Assembly (NCBI GenBank): GCA_024036415.1
Contig: JAMWET010001652.1
Location: 370,001-434,000, forward strand
Reading direction: 5' to 3'
DNA: 64,000 nucleotides
From: Prochilodus magdalenae
Lineage: Eukaryota; Chordata; Actinopteri; Characiformes; Prochilodontidae
The notes under the pieces were generated by a model. It saw nothing but the letters and a program-made list of their open reading frames with translations, was not told where the DNA came from and did no database searches. The stretch's first letter is position 1. Every line of letters begins with the position of its first letter. A program made the position numbers and the translations under genes. Positions 1-13,351 of this stretch are shown here, piece by piece.

Positions 1-166
1 AGGAGGGATGAGGACAGAGGAGGACTGAATCTCTTATGTTAAATCATAGGTTTGTTTATTTGGACTTAACACTTTATTGTATAACATGAAGATCTGCGCT
101 CCTGGACACTCGAGACACTAAAATGCCTATATGCACACAGTTATTCAGGATTGTCATTATCTGCTG

Positions 167-261
<95 letters not shown>
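167..261. repeat. (ATCT)n microsatellite
   Basis: About 24 uninterrupted tetranucleotide units. No gene is near. Confidence 0.98.
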
Positions 262-3200
262 ATAATGGCTTCATAAGGGTCAAAATGCCTTGGATACTGA
301 TTTGGTTTTTGCGTCAAATTTAGCGGTATCAGTCAGGCTTGGTTGGAATGGTCTCAGGTTTGTAGTAAGTTGTCCAGATTGGGCTTTATATCTGACCTGC
401 AGACCTCTAATGAACATAAGCCAACTACATTACTGTAGAAAAAAAAAAAAACAGCAGCGCCAGACTTTGATGTTCCCTGTAGAGAATGTGTTAACCACAT
501 TTGCACTTGAAAGCAGCTTTATTCTGTGCTAATTTATTTTCACTCAGCAAAATCAGCAAAACATTTTCATTTGATGAGAAAACCAATTAAATCCTTGCGC
601 AATGTTGCCAGTGAAGAAGTTAACTTACGAATATTTACCGAAAGTATTTGCTCACTGAGAAATGGCAGAACAGCGTTAACATGAGCAATGGCGTCCGGGT
701 CACTTCCAGTCAGCCGCAAACCACATTACACACCAAATCTTGAAACATCTGTCAAACTGAGCCTAACCAAATTATCAGGAGAGTCCTCCAACACAAATGC
801 AGAAACCAAACCATAGAGTCGAGACTCATCCACTGGGTCACCTGAAAATCTGACAAAACTGTGAGAAATTATTCCCTCATACCTGCAGAACCTAATAAAG
901 AAGGAGGAACGGTTTGGGCCAAACGGACGCCTGGATGAAAGGCGAGGTAATAAGAAAGAATAAGTGTTTTTGGCTGCATGACTTTTTTCCATGCAGCGGA
1001 GGGAGGGAGCAGAGAACGCTTTCCAGACCGCGCGTGACGGGTCCAAGAACCAAACCCTTCAGGGGAATTACTCAAATAACATTAACTGTACTGTGTTTTT
1101 CCAATATGACTTCTCATACAAGGATTTTATTCAAATACTTCTTCCGTGTTGCCTCTAATAATGCCGTCAAAAGCACGTGTTCAACTTAGTGCATATTTTA
1201 TTGCTTCTACTGTAGCAATACTGCACTTTTATGTTCTTCTGAAAAAAAGGCCGTACTGGCAAATGACAGTAAGGCAGCACCACATGACTTATTTCCCCTT
1301 AATGACAGATGCCAGGCCCCAAAATAAAACACTTAGAGTCATTTTGACGACTCTTAAAGGTCAAAATAACATGTCTCTCCCATACGGTGTTGTAGTGGTG
1401 ATCAAATTTGACAGCAAACTCTTTGCGCACAGGCAAACTCAGCCCATGCAGCATGTCTGTGTATGTGTGTGAACAGGCTATAATAAACTTCATGAGCAGT
1501 GACTCTAATTTCACGATGTTCTCCAAAGGGAATGATGAAAAGTTGCATTTAGTGGGTTTTGGGGTAATATTTCCATTTCAAAGCGGAGCGGGGACGGGCC
1601 ATTATTTATGCCTGGAGTGTAGCACAGGCCATTCCTACACAAAACTTCAGAGTGTAGGGTTTCCTGCTGTCTGTTTCTCTGCTGTGCTACAGCGCAGTTG
1701 TTGCAGTGCTTAAGATTATTAGAAGCCCCCACCTCTACCCTGACCCTCCCTTGGGACTCTTCAGAATTGGTTCCATGTGTGGGCCCACATCGCCGTAGCT
1801 GTAGTATGTAGCCTTACACTCATGGAAAACTTTACAACAACAAGACACTTTTTTTCTCCCGCACAGATGGTGAGATACACTTTATAAGGATCGCAGAGCT
1901 TGTAAGGGAAAACATTGTTTTTCTTTTATCGGGTACGATCGCCAAGGCACAGTCTGTGAACTCAAATTGGAGTCAGCTTTGATACCCAGGGCACAGTGCA
2001 TTATTCCACTTTAAAATGTCTCTCACACCCCATTTGTATTTTCATATTATTGCTCAAGTGATACCAGATGTGACAAACATTGTACTGAAGACGGGCCAAT
2101 AGCTCCATTTGGGATTTCACTTAACATTTTATCATCCTGGCTAGTAGTTTTCTCAGCCTTTAGGCGACACACATGACTCTGATTATATGACTGGGAGGAA
2201 AAATGAACATGGATATATATAAATGTTGCTCTACCACACTTTAATATGCCTTTAAAGGACACGTACATGAGTCTGTTCTACTTTAGACAGCTGATTGAGC
2301 CAATCAGATTTAATTCCTGGTTCAGTTTCATGTAGAATTTCCACACTGCAAATTATTTAAAAAGGCATTTGATGGTGTTTAGGTAATTTATTAATTCGTT
2401 ATTCTCCAAAATGTTGTTTGTCATGTAATGTATTTTTTATTCAAGTCCTTATAGAAGCTTATACTTACCCTTAGGCCAACTGGACAGTCCCGAAATAAAT
2501 ATTTGTAAAATATTTGAAATTACAAAATTGAACAGCATAATCACCAATTAGCTCTTCTTAATTGTAGAACAGACAGCATGTTGGGCAACCAGAGAGTCCC
2601 CATCACCTTTATAACATCTCTGGTATTAGGTATTCCAGTGGCAGTTCCAGAAAAAGTTTACTAGGGGTGGCATGGAGTATCTGCAGGGTGGCATCGCAAA
2701 CATGCAAGGGGTGCCAGTGTGGCCAGTGCATATACCACAAATGGCCGACACTACTTGTGATGAGAAAGTGCAAGCAGGAAGCAGACCGCTGGAGAGTTGT
2801 TACGCCAGTCGCCAATTCACTTTCCCAGTTTTCACTCATGGAACTGTGCACCGCAGGGGGTGTCTGGTGGGTGGAGGTGTGGGCTGGGGTGGGGGAACAA
2901 CTTCAACTCTAAAGGTGCGAATCCAACCCACAGTGAGGGTGAAAGCAATCGGCGTGGCAAATATTTTGAGGTGGCATCCGGGGTGAGCAGTTTTGCCGCT
3001 CAGCCTTGCTGATTTGACAAAATTCAAATTTCCTCTTTGTTTTTCCATCCATCAGCATTCCTTACAATACCCACCATGCATTACAGGCTAACAGTTCAGT
3101 TTCGATTGTATGCTTTAACAGGACTGTAAAACATGGTGACCTTACCTCTATAGTGAGCTTACTTCTATGGTGAGCTGGGCACCCAGTGTCCTGCTCCTGT

Positions 3201-4470
3201 TTTCCAAGGAGTCAAACTGCAAGACCACCACCACGGCAGCGTATTCTAATCCTTCGTCAAACAAACTGAAGGTCCTGCTACGGGTTAGATAACATAAAGA
3301 CAAGTAGCCAAAGAAAGGAACAGTAAGTACGATATATATATTCTGAGAACTGCACTGGAGAAGGAGCCTGACCGTATTTCGTATTATACTGCACAACCCT
3401 GTACTGGTATAATGACTATAAAGCTAAATTGAATTTGCGTGGATTCAAGTTGGTTACAAGTTGCTTATTTCTCTGACAAATAACATGTTGGTACATTGTC
3501 CACAGCGTGGAGTCACACAGGTAAGAAGACAACAACTGTTCACTAGCATCCATTGTTGTACCAGGCTCGCTCTGTTAGCTAATTAGCTTATCAGAACCCT
3601 TTGTTACTCATCCAACATGAAAACCTACTAATGGTCATATGAGTACTAAGCCACGTTTTCAAATGTATACCTCTACCTGCTGCTAAAATGTGGTGGAACA
3701 CCAAAACCATCAATCATGTTAATGTTAGCCATGTTTTCCTTTCCCTTACAGATACTTCAATATCAAAATGACCTGACAAATATCAACGGTTACATCTTCC
3801 ATTCTGGCCAGTGAAACTACCGATCAGCTCACCAGGTCATGATACTTCTCCAGCCCACTCCACATAATATCATCATTCCAATTTCAAAATCTCATAGATG
3901 GGAAGAGATTGGGATTTGGAAAAAGTTCCCTGCTATCTTCCATTTTTGCTTTGATTAGTCTACTTTGTAAAAAGCACTCAGCGCACTGGGGAGACAGCAT
4001 GTTTACATGGCTGAAGTAGCTGAAGTTGCATCCAAACACAAGTTCAATTACTGTGCAGAAAAGAACCAGCAGAGCGAAAGGGAAAGGATTACTGAGAAAA
4101 TCTACTCAAGCTGAAGGACTCTCAGTGAAGAGGAAATTCTACTTCAGTGGAAGTGGAGTTACTCCTCCAAGCAATTACACAGATTGGAAACAAGAACGAA
4201 AGCGATTTAGTTCACGATCACCCAACCAAGCAAACATAGGACTTATTTGAATTATATAGGTGTTTATATAGTCTATGTACTTGGGTTTTACTGTATATGT
4301 GAGTGAAGACCATAAGCCTAATCACATCTAACAGCCTCCTACTGTAGATTTGTAGGGCCCCCATGCACACATCTAATCCTAACTAAATCCATTGTAATCC
4401 GTATAATGAGCTTTAACATAAATGCAGGTTGACTTACACTCAAGTTGTACAATTGAATGTATATATGCAC
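262..4470. other. intergenic DNA without a supported gene
   Basis: Open frames here are short and overlap on both strands, with no recognised domain. 2640-3010 is GC-richer with GGTGGCAT-type repeats and is probably a transposon remnant of unknown family. The rest shows no structure I can assign. Confidence 0.6.
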
Positions 4471-4479
4471 AGCAAGTGG

Positions 4480-5190
4480 TCACTTCATTAAGTACCCTTC
4501 CTTACGTCTACACTTACTGTTTACTTACCATATATGAGCACTTTGTAGTTCTGTAAGCCCCCCACACCCCCCGGTTCTTCAAAGGTCAGGGCCGGCACAA
4601 AACAGGTCTTAGGTGGTGCATTGCAGTGACACTGACATGGTGGTGGTATGTTATTGTGTGTTGTGCTGGTGTGAGTGGATCAGATACAGCGGTGCTGCTG
4701 GAGTGTTTAAGCACCTCAGTGTCACTGCTCGACTGAGAATAGCCCACTAACCAAAACCAGCCAGTCAACAGTGACCTATGGGCAGCGTCCTGTGATCCCT
4801 AATGAAGGGCTAAAGGATGACAACACAATCTGGAGCAGCAGATGAACTACCGTCTCTGGCCAACAAGGTGGACCAGCAATGTCTAATGGATAGTGGACAG
4901 TGAGTGGACACACAAAACCCCAGCAAGCGCTGCTGATCCACTCACGCCAGCACAACACACGCTAACACACAGCAGTGTTGAGAATGATCCACCAGCCACC
5001 TGCTCTGTGGTGGTCCTGTGAGGGTCTTGACCTTCTAGGAACAGAGTGAAAAGGGAATAACAAAGTATACAGAGAAACAAATGGGCTACAGTCTGTAATA
5101 GTAGAACCGTGAAGCGCACCTACATGGTGAAGTCAAGCTGATAAAAGGGACAGAGAGTGTAGAAAGACGGAGGTGTGCTTTATGAAGTGT
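4480..5190. mobile_element. non-autonomous DNA transposon, palindromic family, copy A
   Basis: The left part (near 4655-4690, tgtgttgtgctggtgtgagt then ggatcag) is repeated inverted near 4935-4975 (ctgatccactcacgccagca then caacacac). A second copy of the same family lies at about 9050-9690, sharing the order of blocks: gacactgacatggtgg start, tgtccac blocks, ctgctctgtggtggtc and aacaaagtatacagagaa. It has no coding capacity. Repeats of this form are common in otophysan fish genomes. The family name is not known to me and the ends are approximate. Confidence 0.7.
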
Positions 5191-5199
5191 CTGGTTGGT

Positions 5200-6060
5200 G
5201 TACATGTACAGTATTTGTGCTAGTTCGATGAAGAAGTGTAGTTCTTATATTCCGGCTTGCTCATGCACTTCTCCAGGGCAACCTGTCCTCTTCAGTGCAA
5301 AAGTTTCAGCTTTAAACACTTCAAAAACAAATGGTGTGGGCAGAGATAGTGTTTGCAGTTCAAGCAGACTGTGACTGAAATGACGCATGACAGGCCATCT
5401 GCGGTGCTGCATCACCCTCAGCACCTTTCAGAATCTTTTGGATTATTTCCTTGTGACACCCGACTGGGGTGTCACTTCAGCCTACATCCAAATCTGTTTG
5501 TGAATTGCTGTGGAATTTGCTGCAGAGAGTGAGAGACTGCCGACCTGTCGGGCTTTGCCCACAACAAGGCCTTTTAAATGCACATCACTGCTCTCAGTCA
5601 AGCACTGCGACTGACATGCCAGAAGCAGCGATGACAATTAAGACATGAGCTGAATGCATCAAACCCAATGACAGTACAATAAAGCCATTCACCAAGTGAT
5701 TGCAACACAGGCCTCAGTTCTGGCTGCAATCAGTGTGTGAAATCCAAGCAGGGTTTTTTTTCTATAACGGCCTTTACTTCTGAAATGTATAATCAATACA
5801 CAAGCTTCTTTCATAATGCTCGGTGAGTCAAAGCATTACCAACCAGATGAATGTTCAGGGCTGTTATCTAGCAAGAAATAATAACGCTCAAAGCGCTACT
5901 CATCTATTGAATAAACCATGATATGGAAATGTAAAAAACAGACATTATTTAAGGCTATAAGGCCATAAAGAATAATGATGAATATAGAAACCATGGAGTC
6001 AATAAGAATAAGTAAATTAGCAATTAGCAAGAATAGATAAAAGAACTAGAAAGAAGAGAA
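5200..6060. other. intergenic DNA, nothing recognised
   Basis: No reading frame, RNA gene or clear repeat could be supported here. Confidence 0.5.
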
Positions 6061-6080
6061 TTTGTAAACAATAAAAGAAA

Positions 6081-6196
6081 GAAGCTGATGGTGCTCTCAG
6101 AATAATGGACTGAACACTCCAGAGCCCAGACCGTAAGATCTCTGAATGTGTTTAAGATTACTTGGATTTTGAGAAGCAGAAAATACTAAAGCAAAC
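6081..6196 (+). mobile_element. fragment of Tc1-like non-autonomous element
   Basis: It aligns by eye over about 110 bp with 34909-35014 inside the TIR-bearing element. Shared strings are aaagaagctg, gctctcagaa, cagagnccagacc and gaatgtgttt. The flanks do not carry the terminal repeats, so this copy is partial. Confidence 0.6.
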
Positions 6197-6460
6197 TTCT
6201 AAAGGTTCATCCATGCTCAACATTAAATATGGATTTGGATATGGACAGAGCCTTGTGTCTGTACTATGTGCTCATTTCGTCCATATTTGTGCAGATTCTC
6301 ATTCGCCAACTTAGAAACAGCAGATATGATAGAGTTTGGTAAAAACGAAGCCGTACCACCGAAAAACATGGGGGCAACGTGGTGACTGTGGGATTGTGGG
6401 ATACATGGGATTGTGCCGGGACTAAGTTTGACATGGCCTTACTGTAATATTGTTTTGTCA

Positions 6461-6501
6461 TGTATATATGTATATATATAAATAAATAAATAAATAAATA
6501 A

Positions 6502-6563
<62 letters not shown>
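6461..6563. repeat. (TA)n / (AAAT)n compound microsatellite
   Basis: A short TA run, about seven AAAT units, then a long TA run. Confidence 0.97.
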
Positions 6564-6567
<4 letters not shown>

Positions 6568-6649
6568 TTTGTATTAAATAAACACACACGCACACACATC
6601 CATATATTTTGACTTTTAGGTAAAATTTGATCACATGACCTGCTGTTTA

Positions 6650-6830
6650 CACTGTGTGTTCATTTTCTGATGAATGGACAAAAAGAAATGGCCCAAGGAT
6701 CGGTTGGAAAAATTCTGGTTCCATTGGCTTCCATTATAATGAAATTGGGTTTTGGCCTCTCCTGTAAAGTTGCTGTTTTGGAGATACCTGTTTTTTTTTT
6801 GGACAGCGACGATATATGTGTGTGTGTGTG
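6650..6830 (+). mobile_element. dispersed repeat fragment (family also at 31800-31990)
   Basis: It shares the order gaatggac-aaaagaaatggccc, tggttc-attg-ctt, cctctcctgtaaag and gagatacctg with 31825-31975. It ends in ggacagcgacgatat, whose reverse complement occurs at 31726-31743. This suggests a MITE-like element with matching ends. Confidence 0.5.
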
Positions 6831-8289
6831 TATTTCATTCAAAGTCTACATAACATTATATAACATTACATATACAGCCAGTGTGTCCATTTGGCCTGCT
6901 AACAATCAGAGTGTAACTACTACACACAGATATGTCATTGCATATCCTGGAGGATCACTGTACCGTCTGCAGAGTGTTTCCAGATCCAAGCAGTTTTGAA
7001 AGTCACTTATGACAGCTATCTGAAGTCGTCCTTGACAAATGTTTGGAGATGGCTGTCTAGCCTTTGAGATATAAATACAAAACAAATCTACTACGTGGGC
7101 TGTCTCATTTACTCTGGCCTTTGCTCTCTGGCCGTGGGCCCAGATCATGCAGCTATGTCTTTTAGAGTCACTCCGAACATTCGTCTTTTCTGTTCCCCTG
7201 CAGACAATCAGGTGGTAAAAGCTGGCCATGCTTGAGCAGGGAGGGTGGTAGCATACCAGGAAGCTCCTGCATCTGCAGGCATGACGCAGGGTTTAGAAAG
7301 CTTAATTGTAGAGATTTCTTTTACTCAGATTTCTTTTATTTACTATCTGAAAAGGCCAGTGAACCTTGGTGTGCCTTCTGAGTTCCTATATGTAATGTTG
7401 ATGATAATTAGATGAAAAATATGATGATATATATGATGATAAATATGATGAATATGATGATAGATGGTGATATATTGAGGCTAAGAACCCCTGCCACGTG
7501 CCTCCATGAGTGGATATGAAAGAAAAGACATACACTCGTCTTAAAACTATCATCGAACAATGCCTCGGACATCAGGCAGAACATTTGCAACCATGAAATG
7601 CATAAACTTTCTGCATAAAATTTTTTAGAGGTGAATTTCTGGTTCCCATCACCCCCCACTGTGCGCATTTCTGATTCAGCATATTTCTGTAGGACAGAAC
7701 ATCAAAGGCATCAAACCACCCGGACTGACTTTGTTTACTTACTCATTGACATATGCATGCTGAAGAAACAGCGGAAATCCCCTTTAAGACCAAATAGGAA
7801 ATAAAAGACTACAGATGGAAGCATGTTGATTTGTATTCAGGTGCTTATTCTCATGGCTATCTATGGAAAGTCAGCAGGAACTTGGCACTTCATCAAACAT
7901 CTTGTATTTTATATAACACCATCTTTGCCAGGGCACAGAGACACGTTGCTTACTCGATTGCACCATCCCTGCACCATTGCATAATTCTGACACTTCCAGG
8001 TGAGTTGCTATATTTACATAGTGCTGAAATGAGTGGCGAACTACTGCTCTGTTCTGCACTCCCACCTTATCCACCAGGGCTCAGTACTCCCCATCCATGT
8101 TCCATGCATCCAGTATTTGGCCCTGTCCCAGTTGGGCCGTTTCCGGTCCTGTGGTCCTCTTTCGCATGTGCCCGTGATGTTAGCAAGGCAGCCGATGCAA
8201 TTAACAGTGCTACTGGAAAAGAAGCTTCTCTATAGCATTGTTAAAGTCAGCGGCCAGCAAATAGCATTCTAGCGAGGGTCTTTATTAGG

Positions 8290-8885
8290 CCGACTTTACT
8301 ACATGGTAAAACTCACAGACCATGCAAACTCACACAGGGTCCGGCGAGCGCTGAAGCACATAGAGTGGGAAAATCGCATTGCATCACTCAGTACAAACTG
8401 ACCCTGGAAGCAACATCAACACAAGAACTATGCATCGGGAGCTTAATGAAATGGGTTTCCATGGCCAGCCAGCTGTACACAGTGCCAAACATTGGTCGAA
8501 ATGGCGGGAAGCACGCCACCTCTGGTCTCTGGAGCAGTAGAAACATGCTGTCTGGAATGATGAATCACACTTCACTATCCGGGCTTGGTGGAGGCCAGCT
8601 GAATGCTGACCACCAGAGTGCATTGTGTAGACAGTGGAAAAAATGGTGGAGGGGGGATAATAGACATATTACTTAGTTATATGCTTTTGACTTCGTGCCA
8701 TCAGGCCCTTTCCTGTTCCAGCACTGTGTAAAAAAGCATGTGTGGTTTAATGGGTTTGGTCTTAAGGAACTTCAGTGGTCTCCATAGAGCCCTGAGCTTA
8801 ACCCCATTGAACACCTTGGATCAATTGGAACGTCAATTGTGAGTCAAGCCTTCTTATCCAACATATCCTCACAAATGCCTTACCG
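8290..8885 (+). pseudogene. Tc1/mariner-like transposase fossil
   Basis: Translating across frames gives transposase-like segments: ELNEMGFHGQPAVHSAKHW, WNDESHFTI (first catalytic Asp in the W-x-DES motif) and, near 8770-8810, a decayed copy of the SPDLNPIEHL motif (tagagccctgagcttaaccc then cattgaacacctt). An in-frame stop follows LEQ, and frame changes break the gene at several points. In the family this enzyme cuts and pastes DNA using a DDE/D triad. It cannot be active here. Its upstream edge is unclear, and 7830-8290 may belong to the same or another element. Confidence 0.7.
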
Positions 8886-9049
8886 CACATATGCTCTTAT
8901 GATTAAATATACACAGATTCCCACAGACACCCTCCCAAGTGTGGAGGCTGTAATAGCTGCATTGGGGGGGCCAAGTTCCTCTTAACGGCGATGGTTCTGG
9001 AATGGGATGTCCATTTAGGATGTATAAGGGCAGCGGTCAAGTATTCTGT

Positions 9050-9690
9050 ATACATGTATTCATTCATTGCAGCGACACTGATATGGTGGTGCGTTAGTGT
9101 GTGTTGTGCTGGTACAAGTTGATCGGACACAGCAATGCTGATGGAGTTAAACACTGTGTCCACCCACTGTCCACTCTATTAGACACTCCTACCTGGCTGG
9201 TCCACCTTGTAGGTACAGTCCGAGACAATAGCTCATCTGCTGCCACACAGTTTGTGCTGGTCATCCTCTAGTCCTTAATCAGCGGTTGCAGAAGGCTGCC
9301 CACAAGATGCTGCCCACAGGATGCTGCCCACAGGACGCTGCCCACAGGACGCTGCCCATAGGACGCTGCCCATAGGACTAGACAGTTTTGGTTGGTGGAC
9401 TACTCTCAGTCCAGGAGTAACAGTGAGGTTCTCAAACACTCCAGCAGCACTGCTGTTGCTGATCCACTTACACCAGCCCAACACACACTCACACACCACC
9501 ACATCAGTGTCACTGCAGTGCTGAGAAAAAAACACCACCTGAATAATACATGCTCTGTGGTGGTCTTGTGGGGGTCCGGCCTTTGAAGAACAGGGTAACA
9601 AAGTATACAGAGAATCTGTAACTGTAGAACTACATGGACACTGGGTGTAGATCCAAGGAGGTGGTGTTAATGTTCTGATATGGGCGTGTG
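9050..9690. mobile_element. non-autonomous DNA transposon, palindromic family, copy B
   Basis: Second copy of the family at 4480-5190, with the same block order from gcagcgacactgatatggtg to aacaaagtatacagagaa. It is more complete in the middle (ctattagacactcctacctg, tggtccaccttgtag) and carries a 14-bp tandem expansion at 9295-9378. Ends are approximate. Confidence 0.7.
9295..9378. repeat. 14-bp minisatellite, six units
   Basis: Six head-to-tail units of gctgcccacaggac-type, with substitutions at two positions (C/T in CCCAC/CCCAT; GAC/GAT and one AAG). The unit is part of transposon copy B. Confidence 0.95.
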
Positions 9691-10572
9691 TGTTATGCTT
9701 TTTCTTTTTTTAAATCATTGTGAAATTTAGATCCTCTAGCAGACAGTCTTGCAGCAGCAGTGTGTGATTCGTCTTCCTTGGCTGATGCTTGGTCCAGATT
9801 GGTGTGTGGAGCTTGGGCAATAAGCTCATGAAGATTGAGGTCACGTCCCAGAGGAAAGGCCTCTCCGTCTCTGACCCAAAGCCCAGCTCCATAAACAGCG
9901 TCCTCCACCAGAGGGCTTTACACACACACACACAGAGGCAGCAAACAGCCATTGAGAAGGACAGAAAAAGTGTTGACTTTGAGTATATCTCAAGGTCAGG
10001 GAAACTGGCTTTGCTACAGCGTCCAGCTGCACGGCCTCCACACGCAACACCTCCTGATAAATGTGATATCTAAAGCACTCAAGCATCACAGAGGCAATGT
10101 TGGAACACAGCACTTTTAGAATGTGAATTCACGCAATTCGGCCAACAAGCCAAACCTTCGTACTATTCCACTATCACATTAAATGTGCCAGCGAGATCCG
10201 GAGCCTCTAACAGGATATGGTGCACACCACATACTATTATATGCCCACTAGATATAAGTAACACCAGAAATGATCAGATGAGTACCAGGTACTATTTAGT
10301 GCACCTTATACCTAATATTTTTTTTACCGAAATTTTTTTCTGTATTTTGTCATTTAACAAAACAATCATAACAATAGCAAAACGTCATGTTTACTTCATA
10401 TGTCATGTTTCAGTAGTGCCAATTTAAATTCTGATCAGTGGTACACACACAAAACAGTTCAGTTCATGACGTTACATACAGATTTTTTCAGACTTGGGGA
10501 CAAAGTGGGATCTAACTGCTCACTCTAAAATGTGGCAGGGGTGTGACTCAGATAAGGCTACACCTATGGACT

Positions 10573-10576
10573 AAAA

Positions 10577-10607
<31 letters not shown>

Positions 10608-10609
10608 AA
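10573..10609. repeat. (AAAT)n microsatellite
   Basis: About nine AAAT units. Confidence 0.97.
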
Positions 10610-10744
10610 CCCTAAATGATAAATCTAAAGTGGGCCAGGATTTGGGACAGACACCTTACAATAGAAAGTACCTCATAAATGATGTTCATATATACATGAT
10701 CATCAAACAATAGTTGTACGAATAGTTGCACACATAAGGACAGG

Positions 10745-11030
10745 CATGAAACTTGGTGGGTGGGTTTGACATTGTGAGACATGCAAATGATTCACGTTTC
10801 ACACTTGGCCGCACATGTGACGCGAGCAGGGACCGCCGACCTTATCGCTGAACCTGACCGACCCAACAGCCACTATTAGTGCCAGCACCATTGACCACAG
10901 GACCACATGCACACAGGCCGTTATGACAACAGCCCTTAACACCATGTTAACGTCACTAAAGACTACAAGTGGAGTGCCAGACTGCCATGGGGTGACTCGG
11001 AATGGCAGCAGGTCATCTTCAGTAAAACCT
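10745..11030 (+). pseudogene. second Tc1-like transposase fossil
   Basis: Near 10970-11025 the plus strand reads WSARLPWGDSEWQQVIFS, similar to the W..W...W..V.FSDES block of Tc1 transposases, and then breaks off. The upstream part (cgcgagcagggaccgccgac) fits the helix-turn-helix to linker region, with stops. It is a different subfamily from 8290-8885. Confidence 0.5.
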
Positions 11031-13300
11031 CATATTATTCTAATGTCAGTCACAGGCAGTTTCTTTCTTCAGACTTCAGTTTCTTTATGTCCATTCATCA
11101 TTTTTTTTAGTCACAGTGTAAACAGCAGCTGCTGTGTTCAAACGCTGCACAAACATAAAATTTGGCAATAAGGGAGACACATGCTTTTCTTTGCACTGCG
11201 ACGATGTGACAGCTTCTGGTCCGGGTTAAAACAAAAGGCTACTAAACAAATGCCCACAAAGAAATCTGAATCGACCAAACATTTATGAAGGCTGCCTCTC
11301 TAATACTTCTGCACGAAAGCAGCCTTCATGAGTCCTGAGCTATTCCGATGGAATCAATCTCGTCACATTTGAAGCTGAATGACACGCATGTATAAATACG
11401 CTTTTTCCTGAGGAGAGGAAGAAAGGCCAAAAAGCACTTTTCTTTTCACTGTGAATTTCATGTTTGGTAGCTTAGACTTGATTTACTTGGCTTGTAAAAA
11501 GCTCAGCTATTTTTGTGCAAAATACATCTGGCATTTCCCACGAGGTTATTTTTCCTGCCTGGCGGTTTTCCTGCGGTTCTCCTGAGTCAATACTCTGCAG
11601 AATGCCTTCATCTCCAAACCTCCCTCTTTATTAGAAAACATACTTGTGCTCTTGTATGAGCCAAGCCAGTGTGGTGACATGACACTTTTACTGGCACGGC
11701 TAAATCCGGCTGATAAGCGGATTTCATAAGAACAGGGATCGTGGCGCTCTTTATGCAGTTAAACAGAACGACGCTGGGCTTGAGATTAGTTTTAATGACC
11801 CTCATGGCAGCAGCCGCTCTGTATCTTTTTTTGCTTTTAATGAACAGTTTCAGGCCTGCTCAGCTAAACAAGGCCTTCTGAAAAAAAAAACAAAAAAACA
11901 ACAGGCCCTGCGATTGTGCTTGAGGAGCTAACGCCGCCTGATTTTGTCTATGAGTGGAGAAAATAACACTGAATAAAGGCGATCGGGGAGGGTGAAATTG
12001 TATACCTTAGCGGGCAGCACTGATGAATAGCTGGTGCAGTATTGCACAAGCCAGCAGATTATCAGAGCACAGCTGCTGAGTGTAGGACTAACACGAGCAG
12101 CTGTGCCATCAGGCCCAGCAAACAATGGCCTGTCGTCCACTCGGCCAGCGCGTTATGGCCATTGCTTTCCACACACCTCTACCACGCCGGACAAATAGCT
12201 AAACCAAGAGCCCTTCAGGAGCTTATCGTGTAGCACAGCAAACACATTGACTTCATTACGGCCGCTTCTGCAGGGCAGCGGATGCTTTACCCTGACGTAG
12301 ACTTGTAGACACTGTCTAAGCTATACGGTTGCAGAGTGATTCATTATGAACAAGCAACACTGAAGAGATTTCAGCTTTCCCGTGTTGTTTTGCATGTCTG
12401 TTTTCATTCAGCTCCTTTTTCTTTTGCTCTCCAGACACATGCTGATACAATCAGACCCCGGTTAATGAATGACTTCACTGGCTAAAAATATGCTGCTTTT
12501 GGAAGCCTTCCTCTCGCTTTTTCATCCAGAGGGCGTGTAGCAAGAGTTGCAGGTTTGTGTCAGCACTGCAGTGCCGCCTCTCCGCCTCGATGTGTCGCTG
12601 CATTCAAAGTTCTCCAATGCTTATTCTTGAAATGGTCCTGGAGTGGCGCAGTAAGTAAACAGTCTGTCTGATCATTCCTCTGGGTTTCACAAGCCTGTAC
12701 AAACTGCCATCTCACTGTTTTCAGACTATCTTTCTTTCATTGCTATCTCTCTCTTTTTTTTCCAACACTGTAATGTGTTTTGTGTCAGCAGTGAAGATAA
12801 GCATTCATATCTCAGTTGTGCTCAGTGAAGTTAGGAGCGCTGTACCTTTGTATGGCATGTCAAATCAAATTAGCTGATAAGCAAGAACAAATTCATCGAT
12901 GTGTTTTCCTCCACACTACCGCACGTCCTTTTTCCGAACTGACTTTCAGGGCTGGGTAAGACAGCAGAGCTATCACATCACGAGACATGACTAAGACATT
13001 TTCAGGGTATTGGTAATTTGGCAGGAAAACATCTAAATCTACAGACACGTCTGCCATCATTAAATGGTGATTTCAACACAGTAATACAGAGTGGTCTGAT
13101 GTGAAGTACTGAAGAGCCAGAACTGTTCACAGTGCTGGTGAAGGGAGGATATCTGATCTAGTCTAATGTCTCTGAAAGCTTACTCACTGAAGGCTATGAC
13201 ATAAAATGGTTAGATGTAAGCTGCCTGATGTCTGACCTATTGTTTTATGATTACTGTGTGAGAAAGTGTTGGCTTAACTTAAATGTACTTTTTTGTTCAT
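11031..13300. other. intergenic DNA with no gene; low-repeat segment
   Basis: No recognised transposon until 13060. 11400-12640 has balanced base composition and no visible repeats, the appearance of conserved regulatory DNA. 13060-13200 resembles 62170-62345 (shared string agagtggtNtgatgtgaa) and is probably a dispersed repeat. Confidence 0.4.
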
Positions 13301-13302
13301 CA

Positions 13303-13307
13303 ATCAG

Positions 13308-13351
<44 letters not shown>
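13303..13351. repeat. (TCAA)n microsatellite
   Basis: About twelve units. Confidence 0.97.

Noticed and set aside
6264..6599. Ile/Tyr-rich open frame
   Set aside because: Translation of the TA microsatellite; similar frames occur at 49587-49778 and 63320-63750.
7831..8235. 134-codon plus-strand open frame
   Set aside because: No recognised domain; overlaps or borders a Tc1-like fossil and has an overlapping frame on the other strand.
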